Source: Paguma larvata (Eukaryota; Chordata; Mammalia; Carnivora; Viverridae). From it: a stretch of 64,000 bases of DNA. Made by a program: the position numbers and the translations under genes. The notes below the pieces were generated by a model. The model searched no databases and was not told the DNA's origin. It saw only the letters and a program-made list of their open reading frames with translations. Location of the stretch: NCBI GenBank assembly GCA_030068075.1, contig CM057843.1:35931332-35995331 (forward strand), given 5' to 3'. Positions 33,401-44,897 of this stretch are shown in pieces (positions within the stretch are counted from its first letter, which is position 1; each line of letters starts with the position of its first letter).

Positions 33401-33744
33401 ACCCCCAGCCCCTGGAGGCAGGTGAGAGCCAGGAGCATCTCTGGGGCGGTGAGAGGAGCCACGAGGGCTGATGCCGTTCCTCAGCAAGACTCGGGTAGCT
33501 CTACACCCCAAGACCCCGTCGGTGTGGCCTCAGCTACGTTCCCTGGAAAGTTCACCCATGGCAGCGGGGCGCCCCCACCCTAGTCCTGTCTCCATCCTGC
33601 GGCAGAGAGAATGTTCCTGCCCGCTTACTGTCTAGAGACCCCTCACTGTCAACACTCCAGAGCGAAGCCCGGGCAGACCCGGAACACGGAGACCGGCCAC
33701 GGGACTACAGTATGGCTGAGCCCTGAAAACATTACGCGAAGTCG
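33401..33744. other. Intron 1, nothing recognised
   Basis: Unique mixed sequence between a MIR and an LTR relic. No gene, motif or repeat supported. Confidence 0.4.
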
Positions 33745-34190
33745 GAGAAGCCAGCCACAAAAGCCACAGCCGCCATAACCAAGTCGCACACGCCGGGAGC
33801 CTTGAACGCCAGAAATTCATTGTCTCGCAGTTCAGGAGGCCAGAGTCCAGGATCGAGGTGTCGCCCGGATTGGTTCCTTCTGACAACGTGAGGGAGAATC
33901 TCTTCCGTGCTCCCCCCGCTCCCCGCCCCGGCCTCTGCTGGCGATCTGTGATGTTCGCTGGCTTGTAGGTCTCAGTCTTCATCTCCCCACGGCCTCCTCC
34001 CTCTGTGCCTGCGCCTTGGCAAAATTTCCCCCTTATAAGGACATCAGTCCTCTGGAATTGGGGCCCACTCCGATGGCCTTCTTAACCACATCTGCAATGC
34101 CTCTTTGCAAATAAGGTCACATTCTGCAGTTCTAGGGGTCAGAACTTCGACATATGAATTTGGGGAAAGGGAGACCCTGATTCAACTCTT
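33745..34190 (-). mobile_element. MLT1-type (MaLR) LTR relic
   Basis: Antisense motifs: AGAAATTCATTGTCTCGCAG, CAGAGTCCAGGATCGAGGTG, CTTATAAGGACATCAGTCCT, AACCACATCTGCAATGCC and AAATAAGGTCACATTCTGCA. Old non-coding LTR. Confidence 0.85.
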
Positions 34191-34195
34191 ACCGG

Positions 34196-34352
34196 CCTCA
34201 TATTGTATTCTTCCATTTACACAAAATGTCTCACGTATTCACGGAAACAGGAAGCAGATTAATGGTTGCCAAGGGAGAGGGGGATGGAAGCGACTGCCTG
34301 ATGAGTACGGGCTTTTCATTTAGGGTGACGAAAATGTTCTAGAACTAGGAAA
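34196..34352 (+). mobile_element. L1 3'-end fragment
   Basis: TTCCATTTACACAAAATGTC, AAACAGGAAGCAGATTAATG, GTTGCCAAGGGAGAGGG and GGTGACGAAAATGTTCTAGA are the end of the mammalian-wide L1M family. Non-coding part only. Confidence 0.75.
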
Positions 34353-34436
34353 TAGGCTCAGGAAGACTAGGTAACTTGCCCGAGCTCAGAGAGCTACTGA
34401 GGGGTTACAATGAGATTTGCCCCAAAGCTTGTGTTC
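34353..34436 (-). mobile_element. MIR fragment, antisense
   Basis: GGCTCAGGAAGACTAGGTAA and CTTGCCCGAGCTCAGAGAGC fit the reverse MIR core. Confidence 0.6.
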
Positions 34437-34439
34437 TTT

Positions 34440-34635
34440 CCGTTACAGCTGGGTTCAAATGGAGGAGGCTCCTTGGGCAAGCTAACTACGTTCTCTGAGC
34501 CTCGTTGTCTTTGTCTGCAAAATGGAGTCAATATATCATCCTCATCCTCCACCCCTCTGAGAATTCAAGGAGCTAATGCAGGGAAGAGTTGCTGGCACAT
34601 TCTAAGCGTCTAATAAATGGTCCTTGTTGTTACTC
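34440..34635 (+). mobile_element. MIR element
   Basis: GCTGGGTTCAAATGGAGGAG, CTTGGGCAAGCTAACTACG, GTCTGCAAAATGGAGTC and CTAAGCGTCTAATAAATGGT. Sense, and head-to-head with the preceding antisense MIR. Confidence 0.75.
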
Positions 34636-35110
34636 TGTCAGTCGGGGTCCATCCAGGAAAAACAAAATCAACTCTCTGTCTTTCAGACTGAGGAAATTTA
34701 ATAAAGGGAGGTGATTTCCCAGGTGACAGAAGAGCCGAGAAGCCAAACGGGGGAATCACAAGGCATCCAGACGTAAGCAACGAGGGAAAACCCCTTCCAC
34801 CCCTGCAATGAAATGAAAACACGGGGAGGTGGTTTTAGCAAAGGCCAGCCCGTCCGGCAGGTGCTTGGATGATGGAGGAATCCGGGCCCACAGAGGGAAG
34901 GACTTTCCAGAAGGAAATCCAGTAGGCACCACCAACACCGTCCAAGGAAGAGAGGGAGAAATACCCTGACTTCTCCCTTCCTTGTACCTTCTCCCGTTCC
35001 ACCAGAGCCTCCCATTGGCCAAAACTACCCAGAAAACCACGGGCAAAGGAGCCTGGGAAGTGTAGTTCCCTGGGATACAGGGGTACCCTCAGCTGCCGGC
35101 GTAGGTGGTG
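34636..35110 (-). repeat. Unclassified old interspersed repeat
   Basis: TCCATCCAGGAAAAACAAAA, GAGGAAATTTAATAAAGGGA, CCTCCCATTGGCCAAAAC and GGGAAGTGTAGTTCCCTGGG look like a recurrent mammalian repeat that I cannot name. A related piece may occur at 62128-62400. Confidence 0.4.
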
Positions 35111-35824
35111 AGCAGTGTTTACCATTGGTCCACGTCCGGCGCCTCCCCGCTGCGATTGGACACGCCCCTGCTCTGTGCGTGCCGCAGGTGTGCACCGAGG
35201 GAGAGAGCAGTGTCACAGCCCGTGGACGCCCGCAGCCCGCGCCCTCCGGTTGCCGAGGTGGAAGAACCACATTGTGGCACAAGCACCAGGGCTCAGAGTG
35301 ACTCGGTCGGTCTGCTCATCTGAGCGCTGGACAGATGCACCTTCCTCCTCCACTGCCCTCGGTGAGAGAGAGGACGGGGGAGCGGGGAAGAGAGAAAGCC
35401 CCAGAATCTGCAGCACCAGTTTTCCTTTGAAGTGAGGAAGCAGCTCTTACTGTTTTCCTTAGAAATCCAGCTCCGTCGTTAGGGGCTTTGCGGCATCTGC
35501 CTGTGGAGACCGCACGTAGCCTGGCCTCCCGCCACGGGCACCTGCTCGCTTGCCTCCTGCCGCCTCTGTCACTCGTGTGGCTCTTGCAGCTTGCCACTCA
35601 GACCGCAGGAGAACCGCGCACGGTCTCTGCCGCTCTCCAGAGAGTCCCAAGGGATACAGAACATCATGGGGGGGGGGGCGCCTCCCTCAGGCCAGAAATT
35701 CATTGGCGGAAGCTTCTCATTTGTGGTTCCATCATATGCAAGGCATCGAAGAGGCTGGAGAGCTGGAGAAGAGAGGAGGTCAAGGGCCTTTTACTCCTAG
35801 GGTCTTTAGCATTGGGGTGTGACG
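35111..35824. other. Intron 1 unique block
   Basis: GC-rich. Contains a G11 run at 35668-35678. The 178-codon frame has no recognisable domain. Confidence 0.4.
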
Positions 35825-36125
35825 TGAGTCACCCTCCAGGGTCCTTGGAAGAAGATGAGACACACAGGGAGAGGGTCCTGGGACGCTGGCGGGAGAGACT
35901 GCAGCGCCGTAGCTACAAGCCGAGGTGCGCCGAGGACCTGCAGGCAAATCTCCGGAAGCGAAGAGAAAGGCATGGAGAAGATTCTTCCCTCGCTCTTTCT
36001 GAGAAAGCAGAGCCCTATCGATAACTTTGATTTTGGACCTCTGGCCTCCAGGACTATGAGAGAATCCGTCTCTTTGGTTTTAAGTCATCCCGTTTGTTGT
36101 GCTTTGTGACAGAGAGCCTGGGGAA
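35825..36125 (+). mobile_element. MLT1-type LTR relic, sense
   Basis: GGGTCCTTGGAAGAAGATGA, GACACACAGGGAGAG, TTTGGACCTCTGGCCTCCAG, GACTATGAGAGAATCCGTCT and TTGTGCTTTGTGACAGAGAG run in sense order. Non-coding. Confidence 0.75.
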
Positions 36126-36259
36126 CGAAGACAGGGAAATTAATTCAGCCTCGCCAATGACCGGCGAGTCAGCCAGCCTCCTGAAATGTGTCTCACGTCA
36201 CGCTCCGAGAGTGGGTAACCCGAAATAAAAGATACGTGACTTCGTTAGCAACGTGCGTC

Positions 36260-36410
36260 GCGAGCTCACTCTGTGGGCTGAGAACGAATATGCATTATCT
36301 CGTTGAACCCTCTCGCCCCACCAACCAGCCGTGTGACGTGGGCACCGTTACTGTCCTCGTTTATAATTGGGGAAACTGATTCTCAGAGAGCCGAAATCAT
36401 TTTCCAAGGC
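36260..36410 (-). mobile_element. MIR element, antisense
   Basis: TGCATTATCTCGTTGAACCC, TGGGCACCGTTACTGTCC and GGGGAAACTGATTCTCAGAG correspond to reverse MIR. Confidence 0.65.
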
Positions 36411-36514
36411 AACATGAATATTTTTATTTCTTTCTGGGTCAATGGCTATTTTCAAGACCAGACGCAGCTACCGAAGGCTACGTGGACTTGATAAGATGAG
36501 AAATGTAATCGTTT

Positions 36515-37005
36515 TCTAGGCTTTTCTTAACAAGTCACCTCCAAGCGTAGGGGCTTAGAACAACCCGGATTCACGATCTCGCAGTTTCCGTGGGTCGGGA
36601 GTGCCGGCCAGCTTGGCCATCTCCCCTGCTCGGGTCTCCCTAGGTTGCAATCAAGGTGTCAGCCGGGCTTTCCGGAGCTTGGGGTTCCCTTCCAAGCTCG
36701 CTGGTTGTTGGCAGAATTGGTTTCCACGTAAGACGAAGCCCTGGTGTCTTGCTGGCCACCAGCCAGGGGCCTCTCGGCCCACGGTCACTTGCCACATGGC
36801 CCCGCTGGCAATTCACAACATGGCGCTGTGCTCTCTTCCCGGCCAGCAGGAACGTCTCTCTGACTTCTCCCCCTCCAGCCTGCCGGGGTGGGGTCTTATA
36901 TAATGGGAGCTCATCATCAAATTCACAGGTTCCTCCCACACTCGTGGGGAGCACACCAGGGGGTGGGGATTTCAGGAACCGTGTCACGATTCTGCCTACC
37001 AAGTT
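36515..37005 (-). mobile_element. Old LTR-like interspersed repeat, class uncertain
   Basis: GTCACCTCCAAGCGTAGGGG, CTTAGAACAACCCGG, CATGGCGCTGTGCTC-type and TTCCTCCCACACTC phrases recall an abundant old LTR/MER repeat in antisense. Identity uncertain. Confidence 0.45.
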
Positions 37006-37009
37006 CACC

Positions 37010-37205
37010 CGAACTTGACTTGGGAGTCCCGGCTGTGTCCCTGACTTGGGGGTGGGAGCTTGGAGAATTTTCTTCCGCACCCAGTTCTGAGGCTCCTCAT
37101 TTATCAAGGATGGACAATAACACCAGACTCAGATGGGCGGTTCTGAGGAGTAGATCAGTTAAACCGTCAAGCATGGCAGTTGCTAGGAGCCCGGCAAGTG
37201 AGCGC
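37010..37205 (+). mobile_element. MIR element
   Basis: GAGGCTCCTCATTTATCAAG, GATGGACAATAACACCAGAC and GGTTCTGAGGAGTAGATCAG resemble the sense MIR 3' half. Confidence 0.6.
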
Positions 37206-38020
37206 CCTCCCTTCCCTTTGCAAAGCGTCATCGTTCAGTCGCAGAGGAAAACACGGCATGGGTGGTGGAGGCGCCTGGCCCCGGAGCCAGCAGGCGGAGC
37301 CGAACTCCAGCCTCGTCTCAGGCCCCACGGTCTCTGCTGCCCCCCTCGCCTTTTCCGGAAGGGTGAGAATCCCTGCAGCTCTGCCCGGTGAAAGATGGAG
37401 ATGAAAGAAGATCCCCAAGCCCAAAACACAAAAAATCGCTTTGGAGAGGTCTTCTTCTGCATACGGTGTGAGGGACGGTTCCCTCTGCCCAGAGGCCAGG
37501 GTCCCACAGGAAGGGTGCCCGCCCCTCCTAGTGCTGAGCTGAGCAGCAGGGGGGTGTGCAGGTGGGGGGCAGATGTCTTTCCTCCTGTGAGATCACTTAT
37601 TGGTCCATCTGGCACCTTCGGTGTGTTCTGTCGTGACCCTCATAAGAACCTCGTACAGGCCAGGGTGTTGTCACTCAGACAGGAAATGCACCTCCCTGCG
37701 CAGCCCCCAAGGATCAGCCCTGGGGATGACCCGTCAACTCGACACACATGCCGATGCTTCTTGGGTTGGTGAGCAACCAGGAAAGCCTCCTGCCAGCCCA
37801 GGAGCGGGGCTGGCCCTGCCGTTGACGCGGACGGAAATCAGAGGTACAGAGGCACAGATGTGTAGGCTGAGCTTTCTTTGCTCCTTCAGAGGAGAATTCC
37901 GGGTTGAAATGCCACTGTCTGCTCAAACTTTCCAGCCTCGCCTCCCACCACGCCGGCTGGGATGCCAAGGGACCCTCCCCCGAGGGAGCCACTGCTCCCC
38001 CCCAACTCCATCCATCCTTC
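37206..38020. other. Intron 1 unique block
   Basis: No repeat or coding feature recognised. Ordinary GC-rich intron sequence up to the SINE target site. Confidence 0.45.
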
Positions 38021-38032
38021 AAGAGTTACCTT

Positions 38033-38247
38033 CGGGGCGCCTGGGTGGCTCAGTTGGTTGAGCGTCTGACTTCGGCTCAGGTCATGATCTCGCGGTCTGT
38101 GAGTTCAAGCCCCGAGTCGGGCTCTGTGCTGATGGCTCAGAGCCTGGAGCCTGCTTCGGAGTCTGTGTCTCCCTCTCTCTCTGCCCCTCCCCCACTCATG
38201 CTCTGTCTGTCTCTGTCTCGAAAATAAACATTAAAAATTAAAAAAAA
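38033..38247 (+). mobile_element. Felid SINE, perfect 12-bp TSD
   Basis: Full-length, near-consensus copy flanked by AAGAGTTACCTT at 38021-38032 and 38248-38259. Forms an inverted pair with the copy at 38787-39021. Confidence 0.98.
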
Positions 38248-38291
38248 AAGAGTTACCTTGGAGGTGGTCTTCCACGTGAAACCTCAACTCA

Positions 38292-38335
38292 TCCATCCAA
38301 CCAACCATCCGTCCGTCCGTCCGTCTGTCCGTTCG
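38292..38335. repeat. (CCGT)n-type tetranucleotide repeat
   Basis: CCAT/CCGT/CTGT/TCGT units, about ten in a row, imperfect. Confidence 0.9.
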
Positions 38336-38786
38336 TTCTTTGGTTCATTCATTGGTACAACTTGGCCCTGTTCTCCCAAGCACAGAGAATTACGTCAAAT
38401 AAGAAAGGCCTCCCAGCTGTGCAAAAGAGACTCGGCCCTGCCCGCCACCACTTTCTCAGACAGAGGGGGTTGTATTTAGAACACAGCTTGGGGCAGCGTG
38501 CCTTCCACAGGTGGGGGGCAGGGGGGCAGACAGGAACCACAGGCATTCCAAGGCTCCTCGAGAGGCCTAAAGACCGTGGTCCGGCAGAGGCTTCTTGAAA
38601 AGGTAACAAAGTGGGGGGGGGGGGGTCTATGGTGTTCGCGGTTCTTTCTCCGCACAAGATCAGCCCTGGGGCTGGGCCCCCTGGCCTGGATCAGCTGCGG
38701 GGCAGACTCATCGTGATGCTTAAGCAGCTTCGGGTCCCTCCCTTGCGCCGTGACTTCCTTCGCCTCCTTTTGTGTGTTCTTTTTCT

Positions 38787-39021
38787 TTTCTTTTTTTTTT
38801 TAATTTTTTTTTTTAATGTTTATCTATCTTTGAGAGAGAGAGACAGACAGAGCATAAGCAGGGGAGGGCCACAGACAGAGAGGGAGACACAGAATCCGAA
38901 AGAGGCTCCAGGCTCCGAGCTGTCAGCACAGAGCCCGATGCGGGGCTTGAACTCACAGACTGCGAGATCATGACCTGAGCCGAAGTCGGACGCTCAACCG
39001 ACTGAGCCACCCAGGCGCCCC
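38787..39021 (-). mobile_element. Felid SINE, antisense, perfect 16-bp TSD
   Basis: Flanked by TGTGTGTTCTTTTTCT at 38771-38786 and 39022-39037. Near full-length with a long T-rich tail side. Only 539 bp from the opposite-strand copy at 38033-38247. Confidence 0.98.
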
Positions 39022-40204
39022 TGTGTGTTCTTTTTCTCTAGGAGGGCCTGTCTCATGGCACAAACTTCCGGGCCCCACACAACTGGATCCATTCCTGACA
39101 GGGCTGTGGACATAAACATCACCCTCGCGGGACTTCTCAGGGAGGAGGGGTCCCTGTCCGTGGGGGCACTGAGGCCCTTTGTGAAAGAAAGCAGGGGGCC
39201 CCAGAAGGTCACGCACACCTCTGTGGCAGCCCTCTTCCTCCAGCAGGTCTCCCTGAATCACGCCGCGTGGGGACAGAGACAGCGAGTTCCTGGCACTGAC
39301 ACAGAGCCGGTCTCTAGGGGGTAGAGCTGGGGATCCCTCCCGGCTAAGGCCGGCCTGCGGGCCCTATGACCTCACTCTCTCCAGGCCAGGTAGGGGGTCC
39401 CCCCCCCCCCCCCCCGCAATGAGGGCTGTATGTTTCCTTTCCTTACTTTATTCTCTGGCTCCCCAGGCAGCTGGAAAACACGCTACTCACACTGAACTTT
39501 CAGGCTCCCCCCATTCTGATCCGCCTCAAGCAAACACAGGCCCCCCAACCCTGGCTGTCTCTGAGCTCCCCCAAAGGAAGTCCCAGAGGGAACGCCCACC
39601 TCAGCGACCCACCCCGGCTTGGATTGGCTGTCGGGGATCCCGTGCCCGCCCACCAGGGGCCGCAGGCCACCAGCCCGCCCGGCCTTACCGACCGACCCGG
39701 AGGCCTGCTCACTGGTGGCTTTGTGGACCCGAGGCCCCGCGGCGGGGGCGGTCCAGCGCCGCGACAGGGCTCACATTTGCCAGAGGTTCGCCGTCATTTA
39801 TTAATGAGCGTTGGCAGCGGCCCTGTGAATTAGGGCTCGGCTGGAGGTGCGGGCCGCCAGAAGCTGGCACACAAAGCTGCCGGATTCCAGGGGCTCGTCG
39901 CCCGCCCCGCTCCGTGTGGCTCCGGCCAGCGGCTCCACCCCCAAAGTCTGCTCCAGTAAAGCCTGTGCGTGTGGCGGCAGGAGGCAGCTCTCTCTCCTGC
40001 CGGGGCTGGTCTGGGCCCCTGTGACAGGCGCACGCCTGTGCCTCCACCTTCTCCCCGATCGCCGTCCCGCCCACATGCCTGTCCACGCACGCCCGGGTTG
40101 ACGCATCCGGTCATTCTGGGACACTAGTGTCTTGAGTCGGGGGCTGAAGTTGGTAAAGTGTGTGCCCACTTAGGGCAGACGCCGGGAGAAGGCGCGCCAG
40201 GCAC
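39022..40204. other. Intron 1 unique block
   Basis: C17 run at 39399-39415, a CTCF-like motif at 39650-39663 and an AT-rich patch at 39785-39830 (CATTTATTAATGAGCG). The 201-codon frame lacks recognisable features. Confidence 0.45.
39650..39663 (+). promoter_or_regulatory. CTCF-like motif (candidate)
   Basis: CCACCAGGGGCCGC differs from the common core CCACCAGGGGGCGC at one base. Occupancy unknown. Confidence 0.3.
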
Positions 40205-40400
40205 AGTGCCCGGGGCCTCGTGCTTTACCTAATCCTCACCTGGGAGGCAGTTCCTGTGGTTATCCTGGCCGTGGGAAGCGGGAAAACGAGGCACAGAGGG
40301 GTTGAGCCATTGGCCAGATAGGAATAGCCCATGATGGACGCAGCCGACTGCCAAATTGGCCCCCGAGTGACCCCGTTCTGCTGACCGCTAAGCGGGGTGT
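40205..40400 (-). mobile_element. MIR element, antisense
   Basis: CCTAATCCTCACCTGGGAGG, GGGAAAACGAGGCACAGAGG and GGTTGAGCCATTGGCC match reverse MIR. Head-to-head with the next MIR. Confidence 0.7.
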
Positions 40401-40404
40401 CATA

Positions 40405-40530
40405 GAAGTAAAAAGCTTGCACTTTGGAACCAGATAATTGAGTTCAAATCCTGGCCCTCTCCCCTGCTTCTCGGAGCCTCAGTTTCCTCCTCTGTAAATG
40501 GGGATACGCAGTAAATATCAGAGCAGCGTG
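40405..40530 (+). mobile_element. MIR element
   Basis: GCACTTTGGAACCAGATAAT, TGAGTTCAAATCCTGGCCCT and AGCCTCAGTTTCCTCCTCTG are clear sense MIR. Confidence 0.85.
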
Positions 40531-42629
40531 GCGCGGGGCCCACACGGGTCGCTCTCAGCTGCCCCTTCCTTCTTTCTTGGAGGCCGACTGCTGGGCAGGT
40601 CGTGAGCGAAGGAGTGATACGTCCAGGAAGGAGGTGGGGTAAGGAACGGGGGGGCCCACGGCGCTGACACAGGAGGGCCGGAACAACCGGCCGCCTGGAT
40701 TACCCACCAATCCACGGCCTCGCGAACCTAGGCGGAGAGCGCCACCTCGCAAAGTGTGATAGACTCGGTCAGTGTCTTTATTTCTCTTTAACAGATTCCC
40801 CCCGGGCCAACTTCAAATTGGGTTTATCCTGGTATCCAAAGGTATAAAGCCTGTAACTCAGAGCCATTAGAGGTAAAATATTTCGGCCTTCGCGGACACG
40901 GCGCTGGCTCCTGGCCACGGCTTGCGCTCCAGGTCGCGGCACCTCGACAAGCCTCCTTTTCCAGCTGTGAATCGAAGCCCCGGAAATGGGGTCCTGGGCC
41001 ACCGTCCGCAGACAGGGCGAGGTTCCGCCGGGGGACCGGAGGCTGTTCCTGTCTCTGGATCCGGATTTCGGCGGGGAGGGAGGATGGCTTACTGAATAAT
41101 GAAAGCTTTGCCGTCACATGGCGGCGGCTTCTCAGGGTGCCTGAGGAAGTGCAGACTTTTAGCTCCGGCTAAGAAAGGGGGGTGTGGTGGGGGGGACAAG
41201 TGTCAGAAGGGGCAGAAGACAGGCCCAGACTCGTCCAGGTGTCGACCCTGAGAGGGCCTCTGAGCCCGCACCTCCATTTGCCGGCATCTTCCCTGGGATG
41301 GGTGACCAGGGATTTATGGCCGATCCAGGCAGGCCCCTGGGTTCCTCCTCTTGCTGCTGTCGCCTCAGCCTGTTTACAAGGTAGCAATCTGTGCTTTGGT
41401 TGTAAGGGTTGGTCCAAATGGAACTCGCCCGACAGCCGGTCACACTGGGTCCCCGGCTGTGGTTCTCAGAGCGTCGCCCGAGGATTCGCCTCTGGATCGG
41501 TTGTGTTTATCGTGTTGGGATCGGCTCTTGCTTCTAAGACTCCTTGGCTTGGGAGAGCTGGTGACGAGCCGCATGTTTCGTTGGCATCTCGAGCACAGAG
41601 GCGTCTTGAGACCCGTCGCGCCGATGGCTTCATCGTTGGGCATTCTGTGCCTTCTCTGGGAATTCTCAGCCGCTGGTGGGCAAGGCAGGTGGGAGGGCAG
41701 AGCGGGCGCCCTCTCCACCTTTCCCGCGTGGACGGGGAACCAGGTCGCTGCCAGGAGGGAGCAGCGAGCCCTCCCCCGCCGTGTCCCCGGTCCCGCAGAA
41801 ACTTCCTTTGGAGAAAGAAGTTCAGTGCCGCCCAGCCGCCATGGATCAATCAAGCAGGCTGGGATAGGAGCTCAAGATTCCAAGAGAAGTCTCAAGACCT
41901 GGCCGCCTGGCCCAGGAGGAGACACGGTTTCAGTCTAAGGCAGGAAGCTGCAGTGACAGAGGTGTGCACAGAGCATGAGGTGTACTCAAAAGAGAAGGCG
42001 GAGGCGGGCCCAGGAAGGCTTCTTGGAAGGGGCAGCAGCTGCCCTGATGACTTTGGGAAGTTCACAAGGTGAAAGAGAGGCGGAGAACTCCAGATAAGGG
42101 GCCAAGCCAGAACCAGAAGATGGTTCGGAAGCGCAAACCTCGAGTCAGGAGCTCAGCACACAGCCCAGTGTTGGAGGACAGGGCCCGTGTGAGACTCCTC
42201 GTCAGCGGGAGCCAGCCCACGATGGCTGGCCTGCCCCAACTTTATCCTGCGGAAGTAGAAGGTCGCTGATGGCGCTGTGGTCAGTCCCGTGTCACCAGAT
42301 CACCCCAGCAGGTGATTTTGAGGAAGGCAGCGACGGGGATACCAGTTAAGAGAAAGGACACCCGAACCCAAACGAGGCAGGTCATGTATGGATGGCGGGG
42401 GGAGGGATAGGTCTGAAGCATCGTTCGGCAGTGAAGTGGCAAGATTGGCTAGTGGATGAAAGGTAGGCGGTGGGGGGGGGGGGAGACAGAGGAGACAAGG
42501 TGGTGAGAAGGAGGTGCTCCTGAGACAGCCCAGGGAGCTCGAGGAACATTCCATCGGATGAGTTAGGACTCCCCCCCGTCCCGGCATTGCCAGCAAGTGC
42601 CTGTGTGCACGTACATCATACTTACAGTC
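40531..42629. other. Intron 1 unique block
   Basis: AT-richer patch at 40760-40870, otherwise GC-rich. 41950-42450 may be the middle of an old repeat (GGCCCAGGAAGGCTTCTTGG). G13 run near 42471. Frames of 296 and 195 codons here have no recognisable domain. Confidence 0.4.
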
Positions 42630-42890
42630 TGTAATGGTGGTAGAGCCGGGCAGGGAGGCGCTCGGGGTCTGAAGGGTGATTGCCTGGGTTCTAATCCCAG
42701 CTCTGCAACTACGATTTGGGCAGCCCCGGGCAAGTCCCTTAACCTCTCAGGGCCTCAGCTGGTTTCATCTGGAAAATGGAGTTGATGGTAATAGCGGCAC
42801 CCACACGAGAGGATTACAGGACTAAAGGAGTTAAAACATAAAGCTCTTGGGACGGTGAGAAACTCAGCAAGCGCCGGCTGCTCGTGGTGC
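42630..42890 (+). mobile_element. MIR element
   Basis: GATTGCCTGGGTTCTAATCC, CAGCTCTGCAACTACGATTT, CAAGTCCCTTAACCTCTCAG and TCTGGAAAATGGAGTTGATG: one of the best preserved MIR copies here. Confidence 0.9.
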
Positions 42891-44896
42891 GCGGTTGTTA
42901 GTGTGGCAATGGTGGCAGTTAGCGTGGGAGCAGCTGCCAGGCCCCAGAGGGGCTCCCGTCTGCCGACTTTGGTCCTGTGTCCCTCGCCCATCTCTGCAGA
43001 CTGGCGAGAAAGCAGGGCACCCGCACACTGTTAGGAGAGAGGAGCCTCCAAGTTCAGGCTGCCAGGCGGGGCGGCCTCCGGAGAGCGGGCTTTGTTTAGG
43101 TGAGTCGGGGTGAGGGCCCCTCTGCCCCAGCCGGCCTGGGAAGGGATGGTGGGCGATGGATTTTAGAAGGCCCTGGAGATGGCGTGAAATCGGTGATGGG
43201 CAGACACTGTCTTCCTAATCCGGGGGCGAACGGGGCTCCTCGCTGCCTCCACCCGGCTTTCCCTGGGCTCCGTGTGAGCAGAATCCTGCTGCATGCTGGG
43301 GCCTCTTCTCGCTCTTTGTGTCTTTCCCCAGCATTTCTCTTGCTTAATGGTGAGAAGCTGGGGTACGGCGTCCCATTAATTTTTATCCTCCTCATAAATG
43401 GTCTGTTTGACTCACAATGACAGTTGTTCTATTTTCTTCCTCGGGGGAGGGGGGAGGGGTTCTCCATCATAGTGAACGACCTAGTGAACTGCCCCGTCCC
43501 AGACCACCAACACCCCACTGTTTGCCGCGCCCCCCCACCCGCCCCTGCTGCTGAGTCTCAGAGGTAGGGAGGCTGGCTTTTAGATTTTATTTTTTTTCTT
43601 TTCCATGCAAATGAAAGCCCCAGGCCTTAGCTCCCAACCTCCTGGAGGAAACTGAGGCCAACTGAGCTGTGCCTGGGTATTAAAGGGCCTGGAGCCCGAA
43701 AGGCCAAGGGCGCGGGCCCCTGCTCTGCAGGGGTGTGAGCATGGCCTCTGGGACTGACGGGAGGACCAGTGAAGGCCGGGGGCCAAGTCTCCCAAGCCAG
43801 GGCTGTTTTCCAGAAGGGACAGATGGTTAGTCTGAAGACGGATAAGAATGGGGGCACAGATTAGCCTTGGAGAATCCTTCTTCTCTGCCCCAAGTCAGCG
43901 GGTGACCTCGAGTGAGGCTTCTGTCCCAGAGCCGGGATTCCGGCTGGCCTCCTTGCCTCCACTCTGCCCCCTCACCCCGGAGAGGGACAGACCTCTCTAT
44001 AGAGCAGCCTGATTGTGTCTGATAGCTGGTTTAATTAACACTTTTGCACCGTTCCCTGCGGCTCCAAGGCCCAACCACCTACCAGCTCCTCCCCGTAACC
44101 CCCACCTCCAGCCACATGCCTAAGTCTCCGCCTACCTCCCCAGACACACCCTGACCTCCCCATGGGCCTCGGCAGCGCAGGCCCCTCTGTCTGCCGTGCC
44201 CTCCCTGTCTTTCCTCTTGCCGATTCCTCCTTCGGGGCTCGGCTGCAGGGTCAGTGCCACAGGCAGCTCCCCCGACTCTGCTATAGACTCCCCAGCACCC
44301 GTGGTGCCAACTCAGAGTTGAGAGATTCCGGCTCGCTCCTCGCCGTAGCCCGGTGCCCAGCCTGGCACAGGGCGGGCTCCCGGAACGTGGGTACAGACGT
44401 GAGTTGAGGAGAATGGGCCGGCCGTGAATACTCGGCTGCTCTTCTAAGGCTGGAGGGGCCCTCACAGCGGGGAGGGAATTGACATGCTCTCTCCGGCTCC
44501 AAAGAGAATGGAAGGCACGGGGTCCGAAAATAGAGAAGCTCTTCCTGGAAAGCTGCTAGGCAGGAAGTCGGCGCTCCAGTGGCTGGGGACAAAGGGACAG
44601 GCCACCAGGTATGGCTGATGAGCCCAGGCACTCTGAGCCCTGTCAAAGCCCACGACTTGGTGGGTCCTCACCAAGTAACCTGGAAGCACGAGGGTTCCAG
44701 CCCGTGAGGGAGAATTCCAGCCTGGTGCTGGGGACCTCAGGCGCCGGGGGTAGCCGAGACAGGTCTTAAAAAACCGGGTTTGAATCTGGCTTCTGGCGGT
44801 CCAGGAGGAGCTGTTCCTCCAGCACCCAGGACACTCGATGCGCTCGGGCAGCCTGCCCCACAGACCGGCTCACCCGCGCCCTCAGAGAATGCTGAT
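42891..44896. other. Intron 1 unique block
   Basis: AT-rich patches at 43360-43435 and 44010-44050 (TTTAATTAACACTTTTGC) stand out from GC-rich flanks. No gene or clear repeat recognised. Confidence 0.4.
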
Positions 44897-44897
44897 G

